This document shows positions 17,416-28,000 of a DNA stretch of 61,933 nucleotides, piece after piece (the stretch's first letter is position 1; each line of letters opens with the position of its first letter). A program made the translations under genes and the position numbers. Under the pieces are notes generated by a model. The model had not been told where the DNA came from, did not search any database, and saw only the letters and a program-made list of their open reading frames with translations. Source of the stretch: Flavobacteriaceae bacterium UBA3179 (lineage in GTDB: Bacteria; Bacteroidota; Bacteroidia; Flavobacteriales; Flavobacteriaceae); contig DEXR01000029.1 in assembly GCA_002364245.1 (NCBI GenBank), positions 16,480 through 78,412 of the forward strand, read 5' to 3'.

Positions 17416-17907
17416 ATGGGTAAACACCGATTAGTGCTTGAAGACGATTTTAAAGAAGATTTTCAAATACTGGCCATTCACTGTGGAGTAGAACCCTATA
17501 AAATGGCGTTCTATCTAAACAAACACTTACAGTTACGATTAAAACGGAGAAGGACCGATCTTGAATTTTCCAAAGATGGGTTGGAAGTACAGTTTCCATT
17601 GTTTGAATTTAAGGACACCATAAACTACACAGTCTATGACCTTGTTTCGAATGCCTGTAAATCTGCCGCAGCAAATACAACAGCAAGCGGGGGATTGTTT
17701 GGATTAAATGCTTCAGAAGAATATATAATTACCTATTTAATTCCTGAATATAAAAAAGTAGACTACTTTTTAAAAATCACTTCGGAAGATGAACAAGTTT
17801 CAACAGCAAACCTACTTTCCGAAGTAAATAAAATGAAGCCCATTATATCTTCATATTTTATTGATAACGAGCATATAAAATCTAAAAATAATCTAATTTT
17901 CAATTAA
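17416..17907 (+). CDS. IPExxxVDY family protein
   Basis: 163 aa. It contains YLIPEYKKVDYFLKI, which gives the family its name. The family is restricted to Bacteroidota and is nearly always found between rnc and pyk, as here. Function is unknown. There is no signal peptide or membrane segment. Its stop codon shares one base with the pyk ATG (TAATG), which suggests translational coupling. Confidence 0.93.
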   Translation: MGKHRLVLEDDFKEDFQILAIHCGVEPYKMAFYLNKHLQLRLKRRRTDLEFSKDGLEVQFPLFEFKDTINYTVYDLVSNACKSAAANTTASGGLFGLNASEEYIITYLIPEYKKVDYFLKITSEDEQVSTANLLSEVNKMKPIISSYFIDNEHIKSKNNLIFN

Positions 17908-19337
17908 TGCTGAAACAAAAACGAACAAAAATAGTTGCCACCTTAGGCCCATCGACCACCAAAAAAGAAATCATAAAAAAGATGATTTTAGAAGGGGTGG
18001 ATGTGTTTCGCATCAACTTTTCACACGCTAAATACGAAGATGTAAAAAAGCGTATCGCAACCATTAGACAGTTAGGGGAGCAATTGGGGATTACCCCGGC
18101 AATCCTGGCCGATCTACAAGGGCCAAAACTACGCGTGGGTATAATGAAAGAAGAAGTGGTCTTAAAACCTGGAGATGAGCTTTGTTTCTGTACTGGAAAA
18201 GAATTTGAAGGCACCAGAAAAAAGGTGTATATGAATTATGACAGTTTTCCCAAGGATGTAAAAGCAGGCGAACGGATTTTATTAGACGATGGAAAATTGA
18301 TTTTTGAAGTGCTTGAAACCAATGGCAAAGATCAAGTGAAAGCAAAAGTAATTCAAGGTGGTCCGTTACGGTCTCGAAAAGGGGTAAATTTGCCGAGCAC
18401 CAATATTTCCCTACCAGCTTTAACTCCTAAAGATAAAAAGGACGCCATTTTTGCCGTTCAACAAGAAGTGGATTGGATTGCGCTATCCTTTGTACGTCAC
18501 GCAGATGATTTAAAAGAATTACAAGCCATTATAGAGGCACATTGCGAATATAAAATTCCCATTATTGCTAAAATAGAAAAGCCTGAGGCTGTACAAAACA
18601 TCGATAAAATTGTAGCGTACTGTGACGGTTTAATGGTAGCGAGAGGCGACCTGGGAGTAGAAGTTCCTGCTGAAGAAGTACCACTTATCCAAAAAGAATT
18701 AGTGCTAACTGCTAAACGAGCTCGGATTCCAGTAATCATTGCCACACAAATGATGGAAACAATGATAACGTCATTGACTCCCACTCGTGCCGAGGTGAAT
18801 GACGTAGCGAATTCTGTAATGGACGGTGCCGATGCGGTTATGCTAAGTGGTGAAACGTCTGTAGGTAAATACCCAGTAGAGGTAATCCAAACCATGGCCA
18901 ATATTTGTAGAAGTGTGGAAAATTCAAATTTAATAGCTGTGCCCCATGAACCACCAAAAATTAGAACAAACCGGTATATTACCAAATCGGTATGTTATCA
19001 TGCAGCAACCATGGCCAATGAAATTGATGCCACAGCAATATGTACGTTGACCAACAGTGGTTATACTGCTTTTCAAATTTCAGCGTGGCGACCTGATGCA
19101 AACATCTTGGCGTTTACTTCCAACAAACGTATTTTGTCTCGGTTAAATTTATTGTGGGGCGTAAAAGCCTTTTATTATGACAAGTTTGTAAGCACAGATG
19201 AAACAGTAGACGATGTAAATAAAATTGCCCAAGATCACGGCTATGTAGCTAAAGGTGATTATTTAATCAACCTTGCCGCTATGCCCATTGCGGATAAGGG
19301 TATGGTGAACACGCTTCGGGTTTCGTTGGTAAAATAA
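17907..19337 (+). CDS. pyk: Pyruvate kinase
   Basis: 476 aa, full length. The N-terminal TKIVATLGPSTTKKE and VFRINFSHA are standard. IIAKIEKPEAVQNID contains the catalytic lysine and metal ligand. VARGDLGVE and ATQMMETMI follow. The C-terminal allosteric domain is present. It converts phosphoenolpyruvate and ADP to pyruvate and ATP. It is the last gene of the acpP operon and is followed by a strong terminator. Confidence 0.97.
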   Translation: MLKQKRTKIVATLGPSTTKKEIIKKMILEGVDVFRINFSHAKYEDVKKRIATIRQLGEQLGITPAILADLQGPKLRVGIMKEEVVLKPGDELCFCTGKEFEGTRKKVYMNYDSFPKDVKAGERILLDDGKLIFEVLETNGKDQVKAKVIQGGPLRSRKGVNLPSTNISLPALTPKDKKDAIFAVQQEVDWIALSFVRHADDLKELQAIIEAHCEYKIPIIAKIEKPEAVQNIDKIVAYCDGLMVARGDLGVEVPAEEVPLIQKELVLTAKRARIPVIIATQMMETMITSLTPTRAEVNDVANSVMDGADAVMLSGETSVGKYPVEVIQTMANICRSVENSNLIAVPHEPPKIRTNRYITKSVCYHAATMANEIDATAICTLTNSGYTAFQISAWRPDANILAFTSNKRILSRLNLLWGVKAFYYDKFVSTDETVDDVNKIAQDHGYVAKGDYLINLAAMPIADKGMVNTLRVSLVK

Positions 19338-19338
19338 T

Positions 19339-19367
19339 AAAAGCCGAGTTTTAAAACTCGGCTTTTT
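19339..19367. terminator. Bidirectional terminator between pyk and the SH3 lipoprotein gene
   Basis: A perfect palindrome, AAAAGCCGAGTTTT followed by AAAACTCGGCTTTT, lies between convergent genes. It gives a GC stem with T tracts in both directions and ends both transcripts. Confidence 0.85.
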
Positions 19368-19382
19368 AATTTTTATAAAACT

Positions 19383-20162
19383 TTAGTCTATGACTTCAGT
19401 GCGTTCTAATTTCATTTTATTTTCATCTTTTGTAATGGTCACTCCATAGCCAAACCCTTCGGTACTGTATGCGTAGTTTATTTTTTCTAAGGAGTTATCT
19501 TTTCTATTTACGGTTAGCTGGCTTGTCCAAGTGCCGCTTTTTGGGTCTTTTTCTTTAATGGTTTCTTCGTTGCTTCCTTTCGGGTTGGGAAAGGCAAAAC
19601 TCTTTGGGATATCAAACAATTGTGCCGCAATATAAAAAGCTTCATGCCAATTTTTAGTAGGCAACAATAAGGTTTGTGTGTTTGAAGGGTTACTAGCTGT
19701 TCCACCGGTAGTTTCGGTAAAAGAAACTTCAGGAAATTGACCTTTTAAATCTTCAGCATAGATTTTAGCTTTTATATCTTCTTCGGGAGGGAAAAACTTG
19801 GAGAGATAGCCATTAAAGGCATACCCTGTTTTCTGGTTATATTCTATTTGGTGCATTCCGCCTTTAATTCCACCAATATTCATGGTTTCTTCATCTTCAG
19901 GAACAATGACTTTAACTTTGGTCCCGTAGGGCATTACGCCTAACTTTTCACTGTTCAGGTTGTTGTGTTCGCGAAGGGTAAGGCCGCTTGAAGCGGTTAC
20001 GTAGAGAAAATCTGGTGTGGTTTCGGTTTCTTTTTCAGCTAAGGCAAGTTCGTTTGTTTCTTCTGAAAATTCTGAAGGTTCATTTGATTTTGTTTCGTTT
20101 TTACAAGATAATACCGTGATTGTTACGGCTAAAACGAATAGAGAATAAGCTACTTTTTTCAT
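19383..20162 (-). CDS. SH3-domain lipoprotein
   Basis: 259 aa. The signal peptide ends in the lipobox VLSCK (Cys about residue 20). A bacterial SH3-type domain follows at about 54-125 (SSGLTLREHNNLNSEKLGVM, then GTKVKVI, then GYAFNGYLSKFF). The remainder (about 126-259) is unassigned and ends in a beta-rich region. It is probably anchored to a membrane and faces the periplasm. SH3b modules often bind peptidoglycan, but the ligand here is unknown. Confidence 0.75.
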   Translation of the reverse strand: MKKVAYSLFVLAVTITVLSCKNETKSNEPSEFSEETNELALAEKETETTPDFLYVTASSGLTLREHNNLNSEKLGVMPYGTKVKVIVPEDEETMNIGGIKGGMHQIEYNQKTGYAFNGYLSKFFPPEEDIKAKIYAEDLKGQFPEVSFTETTGGTASNPSNTQTLLLPTKNWHEAFYIAAQLFDIPKSFAFPNPKGSNEETIKEKDPKSGTWTSQLTVNRKDNSLEKINYAYSTEGFGYGVTITKDENKMKLERTEVID

Positions 20163-20215
20163 AATAGATGGGTTTTGAAATTATTAATTAGATTCAAGTA
20201 GTCTTATTACATATT

Positions 20216-21319
20216 TCAAAAATCAAATTTTAGTTGAACGTCTATACTTTCCTCAGGCTCGGGCTGTTGCTTCTTTTTTTCGTTGTTGAGGTTCGATAAA
20301 GAAATCCCCAATAATCGCACCGAATTTTTCATTTTCTCTTGAAATAACAAATCTTTAACAGCTTCCAGCATCAGCGACTTGCTGGAAATAAAAAACGGCA
20401 ACGTCTTGCTTCTAGTTTGTAACGTAAAATCGCTGTACTTAATTTTAAGCGTAATGGTTTTTCCTGCCACATTGCTTTTAGTGAGGCGTCGCTCTACTTC
20501 CTCGGCAATGGTTTCAAGGCGTTCTAGCATATACACTTCCGAAGAAATATTTTCTGAAAAGGTCCGCTCAGCAGCCAGTGATTTTCGGGTTCTGGTTGGT
20601 TTTACGGCACTATTATGAACTCCCCGAACCACGTGGTAATAATAGCCACCACTTTTTCCGAAGTGTTCCTGTAAATATTCTAACGATTTGGATTTTAAAT
20701 CTTCCCCGGTATAAATTCCATGGCGGTACATCTTTTCCTTTGTCACTTTCCCAACGCCATAAAACTTTTTAATATCGAGCTTTTCTAAAAATTCAAGTAC
20801 TTCTTCTGGCGGGACGGTTTTTTGTCCGTTAGGCTTGTTAATGTCACTCGCAACCTTGGCAATAAATTTATTAATGGAAACTCCTGCCGAAGCATTTAAC
20901 CCAGTCTTATCTTTAATTTTTTGCCTGATTTCCTTAGCAATTAACGTAGCACTAGGATTGCCTTTTTTATTTTCTGAAACATCTAAATAGGCTTCGTCTA
21001 ACGATAAAGGCTCGACTAGATCTGTATATTCATGAAAGATTTTTCGGATTTGTTGCGAAACTTCCCGATACCGATCAAAATTACTTTTTACAAAAATTAA
21101 ATGGGGGCAAAGTCGTTTTGCCGTTACACTGCTCATAGCCGATCGTACCCCAAATTTTCGGGCTTCATAACTCGCAGCACTTACGACACCACGCTTACTG
21201 CTTCCGCCAACGACAATGGCTTTTCCTCGTAATTCGGGATTATCCAGCTGTTCTACTGAAGCATAAAACGCATCCATATCTACGTGGATAATTTTACGAA
21301 TAGGTAGCGGCTCGTTCAT
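20216..21319 (-). CDS. dinB: DNA polymerase IV (Y-family)
   Basis: 367 aa. Catalytic motifs are IIHVDMDAFYASVEQ at the N-terminus and PLSLDEAYLDVS at about 100-111. SASAGVSINKFIAKVASD-type and KFYGVGKVTKEKM helix-hairpin-helix motifs follow, then the little-finger domain. The C-terminal VQLKFDF resembles a beta-clamp-binding peptide. It performs error-prone translesion synthesis. It is divergent from the NAD(P)-binding gene at 21362. I see no LexA-like palindrome in the 42-bp intergenic space. Confidence 0.95.
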   Translation of the reverse strand: MNEPLPIRKIIHVDMDAFYASVEQLDNPELRGKAIVVGGSSKRGVVSAASYEARKFGVRSAMSSVTAKRLCPHLIFVKSNFDRYREVSQQIRKIFHEYTDLVEPLSLDEAYLDVSENKKGNPSATLIAKEIRQKIKDKTGLNASAGVSINKFIAKVASDINKPNGQKTVPPEEVLEFLEKLDIKKFYGVGKVTKEKMYRHGIYTGEDLKSKSLEYLQEHFGKSGGYYYHVVRGVHNSAVKPTRTRKSLAAERTFSENISSEVYMLERLETIAEEVERRLTKSNVAGKTITLKIKYSDFTLQTRSKTLPFFISSKSLMLEAVKDLLFQEKMKNSVRLLGISLSNLNNEKKKQQPEPEESIDVQLKFDF

Positions 21320-21361
21320 TTTATAAAATTATAATATCTTAGTAGTAAAGTACGCAAGAAA

Positions 21362-22012
21362 ATGGCCAAAACAGCAATTATTTTAGGGGCAACCGGTTTA
21401 ACGGGTAGTATATTGCTTCAACGTTTACTTGATGACGATTCAATATCAACCATAAAATTGTTTTCACGAAGCTCAAGTAAGTTTAAAAGTCCTAAAATAG
21501 AAGAATACCTAATCGATATGTTTCAATTAGAAAATGAAACCGAACGCTTTCCAGGCGATGTCGTTTTTTGTTGCATTGGCACGACAAAATCGAAAACACC
21601 CGATAAAGAAACGTATAAAAAGATAGATTATGGTATTCCTGTTACAGCAGCTAAATTGGCTAAACAGAATTCAATTTCCAAGTTTATTGTGATTTCAGCC
21701 TTAGGCTCAAACCCAGAAAGTAGCGTATTCTACAACAAAGTAAAAGGCGAAATGGAACGTGATGTTTTGCTACAGAATATTTCAGAAACTTATATATTGC
21801 AACCTTCATTAATTGGTGGTGATCGAAATGAAAACAGAACAGGAGAGTCGATTGCGCAATTTTTTGTGAAGGTATTTGGTTTTTTAATTCCGAAGAAATA
21901 TAAAATGATTGAGCCGGAAACCATAGCAAAAGCAATGCAAAACCTAATGAGAAAAACCTATTCTGAACGACGAATCACTTCAGAAAAAATTAAAGAAATA
22001 GCAGCAATATGA
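21362..22012 (+). CDS. NAD(P)-binding Rossmann-fold protein (HTATIP2-like)
   Basis: 216 aa. The N-terminal AIILGATGLTGSILLQRLL is a dinucleotide-binding Rossmann loop of the atypical short-chain dehydrogenase/NAD(P)H-binding type. FCCIGTTKSKTPDKETYKKI and FIVISALGSNPES fit the HTATIP2/YbjT-like group. No catalytic YxxxK is evident at the normal place, so it may bind cofactor without classical dehydrogenase activity. Substrate unknown. It overlaps the CYTH gene by four bases (ATGA), so the two are translated together. Confidence 0.8.
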   Translation: MAKTAIILGATGLTGSILLQRLLDDDSISTIKLFSRSSSKFKSPKIEEYLIDMFQLENETERFPGDVVFCCIGTTKSKTPDKETYKKIDYGIPVTAAKLAKQNSISKFIVISALGSNPESSVFYNKVKGEMERDVLLQNISETYILQPSLIGGDRNENRTGESIAQFFVKVFGFLIPKKYKMIEPETIAKAMQNLMRKTYSERRITSEKIKEIAAI

Positions 22013-22488
22013 CTGAAATAGAACGAAAATTTTTAGTGACATCCAAAGACTTTAAAAAACTTGCGTTTAAAACTACCAGAATAGTACAAGGGTTTTTAAG
22101 CACACATCCTGAACGAACCGTACGCGTGAGAATAAAAGGCACCGAAGGCTTTATTACAGTAAAAGGTATAGGAAATGAAACCGGAACCAGCCGTTTTGAA
22201 TGGGAAAAACAAATTACCGTTGAGGAAGCTGAAGCGTTGCTGGAAATTTGCGAACCGGGAAGTATCGATAAGATAAGGCACGAAGTAAAAAGCGGAAAGC
22301 ATATTTTTGAAGTGGACGAATTTTTTGGTGATAATGAAGGTTTAATTGTTGCTGAAGTAGAGCTCTCAGAAGAAAAAGAAACGGTTACTATTCCCAATTG
22401 GATAGGAAAAGAAGTTACTGGAGAAACAAAGTATTACAATTCGCAATTAAGTAAGCACCCTTTTAAAAACTGGAATGATGAAAATTAA
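22009..22488 (+). CDS. CYTH domain protein
   Basis: 159 aa. It begins with the EIERKFLV signature of CYTH (adenylate cyclase/triphosphatase tunnel) domains. Charged tunnel residues follow in RTVRVRIKGTEGFITVKG and in FEVDEFFGDNEGLIVAEVEL. Single-domain bacterial members are usually inorganic triphosphatases or close relatives, so short-chain polyphosphate or nucleoside triphosphate hydrolysis is likely but not shown. It overlaps both neighbours by a few bases. Confidence 0.88.
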   Translation: MTEIERKFLVTSKDFKKLAFKTTRIVQGFLSTHPERTVRVRIKGTEGFITVKGIGNETGTSRFEWEKQITVEEAEALLEICEPGSIDKIRHEVKSGKHIFEVDEFFGDNEGLIVAEVELSEEKETVTIPNWIGKEVTGETKYYNSQLSKHPFKNWNDEN

Positions 22489-22990
22489 AATTACACTAAT
22501 AACAATATTAATAGCTTTTTGTAGCTGCGACAACCCAAAGGAAAAAGTAGAAGAAAATACTTTTGTAGAGAAGGAAGAACAAACAGTGGAAACTGAAAAG
22601 GAATCAGTTGCACAACTCAAAGAGAAACTGACAAATGATGGTTACCAGATATTTGATTATGTAGATGAAAAAACTGGTGACACCGTTTTGATGCAACAAT
22701 ATTTCATTGCTTTTTTAAAGCGAGGTGCCAATAGATCGCAAAATAAAAAGGAAGCTGATAGTCTTCAAAAACTACATTTAGCGCACTTAGGGAGTATGTA
22801 CGAAAAAGGTTTTGCAGATATTTCGGGGCCTTTTGGTGATGATGGAGACATTCGCGGTATTACTATTTATAATGTGCCAACACAAAAAATGGCAGATAGT
22901 TTGGCAAATATGGACCCTATGGTAAAAGCAGGTCGTTTAGAGATAGAAATACACCCTTGGTGGGCAGCAAAAGGGTTTTCGTTACGGTAA
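22475..22990 (+). CDS. YciI-like domain lipoprotein
   Basis: 171 aa. The start overlaps the CYTH gene by 14 bases (MMKIKI; the second ATG at 22478 is possible). The signal peptide ends in the lipobox AFCSC (Cys about 18). The domain at about 65-170 (YFIAFLKRGANRS, HLAHLGSMYEKGFADISGPF, MVKAGRLEIEIHPWW) fits the dimeric alpha-beta barrel YciI family. YciI domains are usually cytoplasmic, so an exported lipid-anchored version is unusual. Function unknown. Its end overlaps the convergent TetR gene by 9 bp. Confidence 0.75.
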   Translation: MMKIKITLITILIAFCSCDNPKEKVEENTFVEKEEQTVETEKESVAQLKEKLTNDGYQIFDYVDEKTGDTVLMQQYFIAFLKRGANRSQNKKEADSLQKLHLAHLGSMYEKGFADISGPFGDDGDIRGITIYNVPTQKMADSLANMDPMVKAGRLEIEIHPWWAAKGFSLR

Positions 22991-23572
22991 GTAAGAGAAT
23001 AATAAAGGATCGACGACAATTCCTCTTAAATTATAAATGACCAAATGGTTCAGCATTTGCTGAGTTGAATATTGAGTGTTGAAGTCTGGATCGGCTAAAA
23101 TTTCATCAATTTTATAGAGATGAATTTCACAAAAAAGATTCAGGTTTACATCTTGCCTGATTTCGTTCAGCTCTTGTGCTTCTTTTAATAAGCCCAAAAT
23201 TGTTTTAAAAATAATATCATTTTTATGGCCTTCATAGTGTTTATGAGCTGAAATATGATACTTTTTTAATTCGAAGTAAAAAGCAGGATCATACGAGATC
23301 ATTTGATTGATTCCGTAGCGATAAATAAGGATAATTTTTTGAAGAGGCGATAGATCTTTTTCGAGTATACGATCTATTTTTTTGAAATGTTCCGTAAAAA
23401 TATAAAAGATAGTCTTTTCAATAAGCAGGTCTTTGCTGTCAAAATGTGTGTACAGTGTTTTCTTAGATACGGCTAATGCTGAAGCAATATCATCCATAGA
23501 CACACTTTTAACACCATACTTTTTAAAAAGATCCAGTGTTTTAATTATTATTTTCTTGTCAGCGCTTTGCAT
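22982..23572 (-). CDS. TetR/AcrR family transcriptional regulator
   Basis: 196 aa. The N-terminal helix-turn-helix (about 8-55) reads IIIKTLDLFKKYGVKSVSMDDIASALAVSKKTLYTHFDSKD in register with TetR proteins. The C-terminal ligand/dimer region is divergent. It follows the RND efflux genes on the same strand after a hairpin with a T tract, so it may be read by read-through from that operon. I see no TAnnTTTG box in the 78 bp before it. Control of the efflux genes is a reasonable inference. Confidence 0.88.
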   Translation of the reverse strand: MQSADKKIIIKTLDLFKKYGVKSVSMDDIASALAVSKKTLYTHFDSKDLLIEKTIFYIFTEHFKKIDRILEKDLSPLQKIILIYRYGINQMISYDPAFYFELKKYHISAHKHYEGHKNDIIFKTILGLLKEAQELNEIRQDVNLNLFCEIHLYKIDEILADPDFNTQYSTQQMLNHLVIYNLRGIVVDPLLFSYLP

Positions 23573-23582
23573 ACTTTCTTTT

Positions 23583-23620
23583 AAAAAAATTCCCGCCCTG
23601 CATTGCTACAGGGCAGGAAT
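23583..23620 (-). terminator. Terminator/attenuator after the RND efflux genes
   Basis: TTCC-GCCCTG and CAGGGC-GGAA arms with one internal mismatch enclose an eight-base loop. T7 follows on the minus strand. It lies between the TolC-like gene and the TetR gene, 10 bp before the TetR start. Confidence 0.75.
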
Positions 23621-23650
23621 CAACAATCAACCAATCATGAAAACTATGAT

Positions 23651-25051
23651 CTATTGCCAACCGCCACCTAAGGCTTCATACAAGTCAACAATGGCTTGTA
23701 ACTGGCTATTTTTTGCATTTACTAAATCTAAACTTGAGTTTAACGCATTTTCACGGGCAGTTAAAACCTCTAAGTAGTTTGCCAACCCATTATCCAGCAA
23801 TTCTTGGGAATAATCTGTTGCTAAAGAGTAGGCTTCATTTTCTTTTTCTTTTACCTCAATTTTATCAGTAGCAGCTTCATATGAATACATCGCATCTGAA
23901 ACTTCTTTGCTGGCATTTAAAATTGTGAACTTAAAGTCCAATCGAGCCTGTTCTTGTTGCGCTTGCGATACTTCGTATTGAGTTCGTATTTTCCGTCCAT
24001 TAAAAATAGGTTGCATTAAACCGCCTGTAATTGTTGCAAATAAAGAGCTAGCACTAAATAAATCGTCTATGTCTAAACTTTGCAATCCTCCTGTTGCTGA
24101 TAAGGTAAGCGAAGGATAAAAACTGCTTCTTGCTACATTGGTTAGCTCAAAAGCATTCACAAGATTATATTCTGCGGCAATTACATCGGGACGATTGCTT
24201 AGCAATTGAGCCGGAACGCCTGTTTTTAGTTCGGTATTTATTTGTTGGTTATCTAATTCGCTTCGCGTTATTTCTTTCATGGGACTTCCCAATAAAATAG
24301 ACATGGCGTTTTCTAATAATCGCGTTTCATTTTTTAAGTCGATTAGTATGGCTTGAGCAGTGTATAATTGTGCTTCAGTTTGTTTAACACCTACTTCGGT
24401 TACATTACCGGCTTCTTTTAAAGCTTCGGTTGTTTCCAAACTATTGGATCGGGTTTTAATGGTTTCTTCTGTAATTTGTATTTGCTCATCCAATGCCAAT
24501 AGTTGATAATAGGTCGATGCAATATTCGCTACCAATCTACTTTTAACAGCTTTATGAGCCGCAACGGTTTGTAAATAAGAAGCTTGAAAAGCACGTTTGT
24601 TACTGCGTATTTTTCCCCAGATATCGGCTTCCCACGAAAGTCCTCCGCTCAATTGATATTGATCTAAGGTAGAAAATTGGCCTCCAAACTGACTGTTTTC
24701 TGAAAGTTCTTGGCGGGTATAGGTCGCATTTCCATTTAACGTAGGAAAATAACCTGCTTTACCTTGTTTTAAGTAAGCTTCAGCCGCTAAAACTTGTTGT
24801 ATGGCAATACGGATGTCGATGTTATTTTGTAACCCTTCTTCAATATAATTTTGAAGTTGCGCATCAGTAAACAATGTTTTCCAAGAAACTGAAGCCATAG
24901 ATAGGCTGTCTTGAGGTAGTTTGTCAGTTCTATAATATTCAGTTTCTACAACCGTTTCCGGTCTGCTATAGTCTTTTGCTACAAAGCAAGACTGCAGTGT
25001 TAAGAAAGCCAATGCAATTGCTGAAATTTTTATTATTTTAAATTGTTTCAT
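23651..25051 (-). CDS. RND efflux outer membrane lipoprotein (TolC/OprM family)
   Basis: 466 aa. The lipobox LQSC gives an acylated Cys at about residue 22. SVSWKTLFTDAQLQNYIEEGLQNN is the standard start of the NodT/OprM family. Two repeats of the outer membrane factor domain follow, with QLLSNRPDVIAAEYNLVNA and FYPSLTLSATGG as family motifs. It forms the trimeric outer-membrane exit duct. It is the last structural gene of the efflux operon, 17 bp after the permease gene. Confidence 0.93.
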   Translation of the reverse strand: MKQFKIIKISAIALAFLTLQSCFVAKDYSRPETVVETEYYRTDKLPQDSLSMASVSWKTLFTDAQLQNYIEEGLQNNIDIRIAIQQVLAAEAYLKQGKAGYFPTLNGNATYTRQELSENSQFGGQFSTLDQYQLSGGLSWEADIWGKIRSNKRAFQASYLQTVAAHKAVKSRLVANIASTYYQLLALDEQIQITEETIKTRSNSLETTEALKEAGNVTEVGVKQTEAQLYTAQAILIDLKNETRLLENAMSILLGSPMKEITRSELDNQQINTELKTGVPAQLLSNRPDVIAAEYNLVNAFELTNVARSSFYPSLTLSATGGLQSLDIDDLFSASSLFATITGGLMQPIFNGRKIRTQYEVSQAQQEQARLDFKFTILNASKEVSDAMYSYEAATDKIEVKEKENEAYSLATDYSQELLDNGLANYLEVLTARENALNSSLDLVNAKNSQLQAIVDLYEALGGGWQ

Positions 25052-25068
25052 TTCTTAATTTTTCAGAA

Positions 25069-28000
25069 TTAGTTAGCCTCAACAGCTTCTTTTTTGGTGG
25101 TTCCGTTTATTTTATCTTGAAGCCATTGGAAAAAGATATAGAGAATAGGAATAATAAATACTCCAAGCACGGTCCCTATAAATAATCCTCCAACAGCTCC
25201 TGTACCGATGGCATTATTTCCACGAGCTCCAATCCCTGATGAAAACACTAATGGTAATAGCCCAACAATGAAAGCGAAAGAGGTCATTAAGATAGGGCGT
25301 AACCGTACTTTTGCACCTTCAAAAGCCGCTTCCATGCGGCTAAGACCCGACCTTCGCCTTTGTATGGCAAATTCTACAATAAGAATTGCATTTTTAGCGA
25401 GCAATCCTATTAACATGATTAACGAAATTTGGAAATAGACATTATTCTCTAATCCTGCAAATTTCGTTGTTAAATAAGCCCCCATTACACCAACAGGTAA
25501 AGAAAGCAAGACCGCAAAAGGAATTAAGTAACTTTCATATTGAGCAGATAGAATAAAATAAACAAATACAATACATAACAAGAATATAAATGTGGTTTGA
25601 TTGCCTGCATTAATTTCTTCTCTTGTCAATCCTGAAAACCCAACAGAATAATTTTGAGGCAAAGCAGTTTCGCTTACTTCCTGAACTGCTGCAATTGCGT
25701 CACCCGAAGAATATCCCGGTGCTGCAGCTCCATTTACACTTGCAGAATTAAAGAGATTGAAACGTGTAACCGATTGTGGGCCATATACCCGTTTTAAGTT
25801 TATAAACTCTGTAATGGGTGCCATAGTACCGGAATCATTTCTAACATACATACTGTTTAAACTTTCGGTGGTAGCTCGATCTTCTGGCAATGCTTGCACA
25901 TATACACGATACTGTTTTCCAAAACGTGAAAAATTAGCGGCATAAATACTACCTATGTAACCCTGTAAAGTAGAAAGAATAGAACTTACCGACACACCAG
26001 CTTCTTTGGCTTTTGAAATATTTACATCAATTTCATATTGCGGGTAGTTTACATTAAAAGAGCTTTGAGCATATTGAATTTCCGGACGTTGTGAAAGTGT
26101 TTGTAAATATTCTTGGGTTACTTGGCTCAGTTCAGAAAAACTTCCTCCAGACTGATCCAAAACTTGCAATTCAAAACCCGAAGATGCTCCAAAACCAGGC
26201 ACCGAAGGAGGTGCAAAGAATAAAATATTGGCATCGGGGATGGTAGCGGCAATTCCAAATAGTTGGCCAGTAATGGCTTCTACTGATTTTGAATCCTCTT
26301 CCCGTTCGCTCCAATTATCCAGTTTAATGAAACCTATCCCATAATTGCTGCCGGCACCACTAATAATACTAAAACCACTTACTAATGAGATATCGCTAAC
26401 TCCAGGAATGCTTTTGGCCTTTGCTTCCAGCTCTTTTTGTACACCAACTGTACGGTCTAATGTTGCACCTGCGGGAAGCTCAATATTGGCAAAAATCAAT
26501 CCACGGTCTTCATCAGGTACAAAACCGGTTGGGGTAGTCTTGGCTGCCCATAAAATTGCACCGGTAGCTGCGATAAGTATGACTGCTGTTATCCATTTGT
26601 GCTTATATAAAAACCCTAGTGATTTAACATATTTATTGGTTGTTGCTTTAAAACCAGCGTTAAACCCAGTAAAAAACCGTTGTAATAAATTTTTCTTTTT
26701 ACCTTTTTCAGTATGAGGTTTTAAGAAAAGTGCGCTTAAGGCAGGACTTAATGTTAATGCGTTCACTGCCGAAATACCTATGGCAACCATTAAAGTAACG
26801 CCAAATTGTTCGTAAAACACACCTGTAGGGCCTGTAATAAAAGTTACAGGAATAAATACCGCAGCCATTACCAACGTAATGGAAACAATTGCTCCGGTAA
26901 TTTCATCCATCGCCGAACGGGTTGCCTTTAACGCATTTTCTGATCCTTCCTCAAGTTTGGCATGCACAGCTTCCACCACCACAATGGCATCATCTACCAC
27001 AATACCAATAGCCAATACCAACGCAAAAAGCGTTAAAAGATTAATTGTATAACCAAATAAATTAAGAAAAAAGAAAGTCCCGATAATGGAAACAGGTACA
27101 GCAATAGCAGGTATCAATGTAGAACGAAAATCTTGAAGAAACAAAAACACAACAATGAAAACTAATATAAATGCCTCAAAAAGAGTGGTTAGTACTTTGT
27201 CTATCGAGGCTGTTAAAAATTCATTGGTATCAAAATTCACTACATATTTCATCCCTTTTGGAAAATCTGCAGAAAGATCTCCCATTTTTTCATGGATAAT
27301 TTCAATAATTTCCTGGGCATTTGATCCTGCCGTTTGGTAAACCGCCATACTTACACCTGGATTACCATTGGTGAATGAAATGGCATTATATCCTTCAGCA
27401 TCCAATTCAATTTCAGCAACATCCTTTAAGGTCAAAAACTTCCCATTATCCAATGCTTTGATTACAATATCTTCATATTGAGATTCTTCTTTATAACGAC
27501 CGGAATAGGTTAAGACATATTCAAATGATTCAGCATTATTCTGTCCTAAAGCCCCTGCAGCGGCTTCACGGCTCTGTTCGTCAATAGCGGTCGTTATATC
27601 TGTTGGAACCAAGTTATAGGCGGCAAGTTTTTCAGGTTGCAGCCAGATACGCATGGCGTAATTTTTACTTCCGAATACACTAACGTCACCCACGCCATTA
27701 ATACGTTTTAATTCTGGAAGCACATTTATATTCAAATAGTTTTGAATATAAGTTGCATCGTATTCTTCATTTTCAGAATACGTGGTGAGAAACATTAAAG
27801 CACTTGTCTGCTGTTTTTGTGTAATTATCCCAGACTGTGTTACTTCAACAGGAAGCAAAGAATTAGCACGCGCCACCCTGTTTTGTACGTTTACTGCTGC
27901 AATATCGGGATCGGTACCTTGATCAAAAAACACTTGTATACTTGCACGACCACTATTACTGGCTGTAGAAGTAATATATGTCATTCCTTCCACCCCGTTT

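Noticed and set aside
21147..21160. CCCCAAATTTT in dinB as a further copy of the hairpin core
   Set aside because: It is coding sequence of DNA polymerase IV, lacks matching stem arms and lies antisense to the gene.
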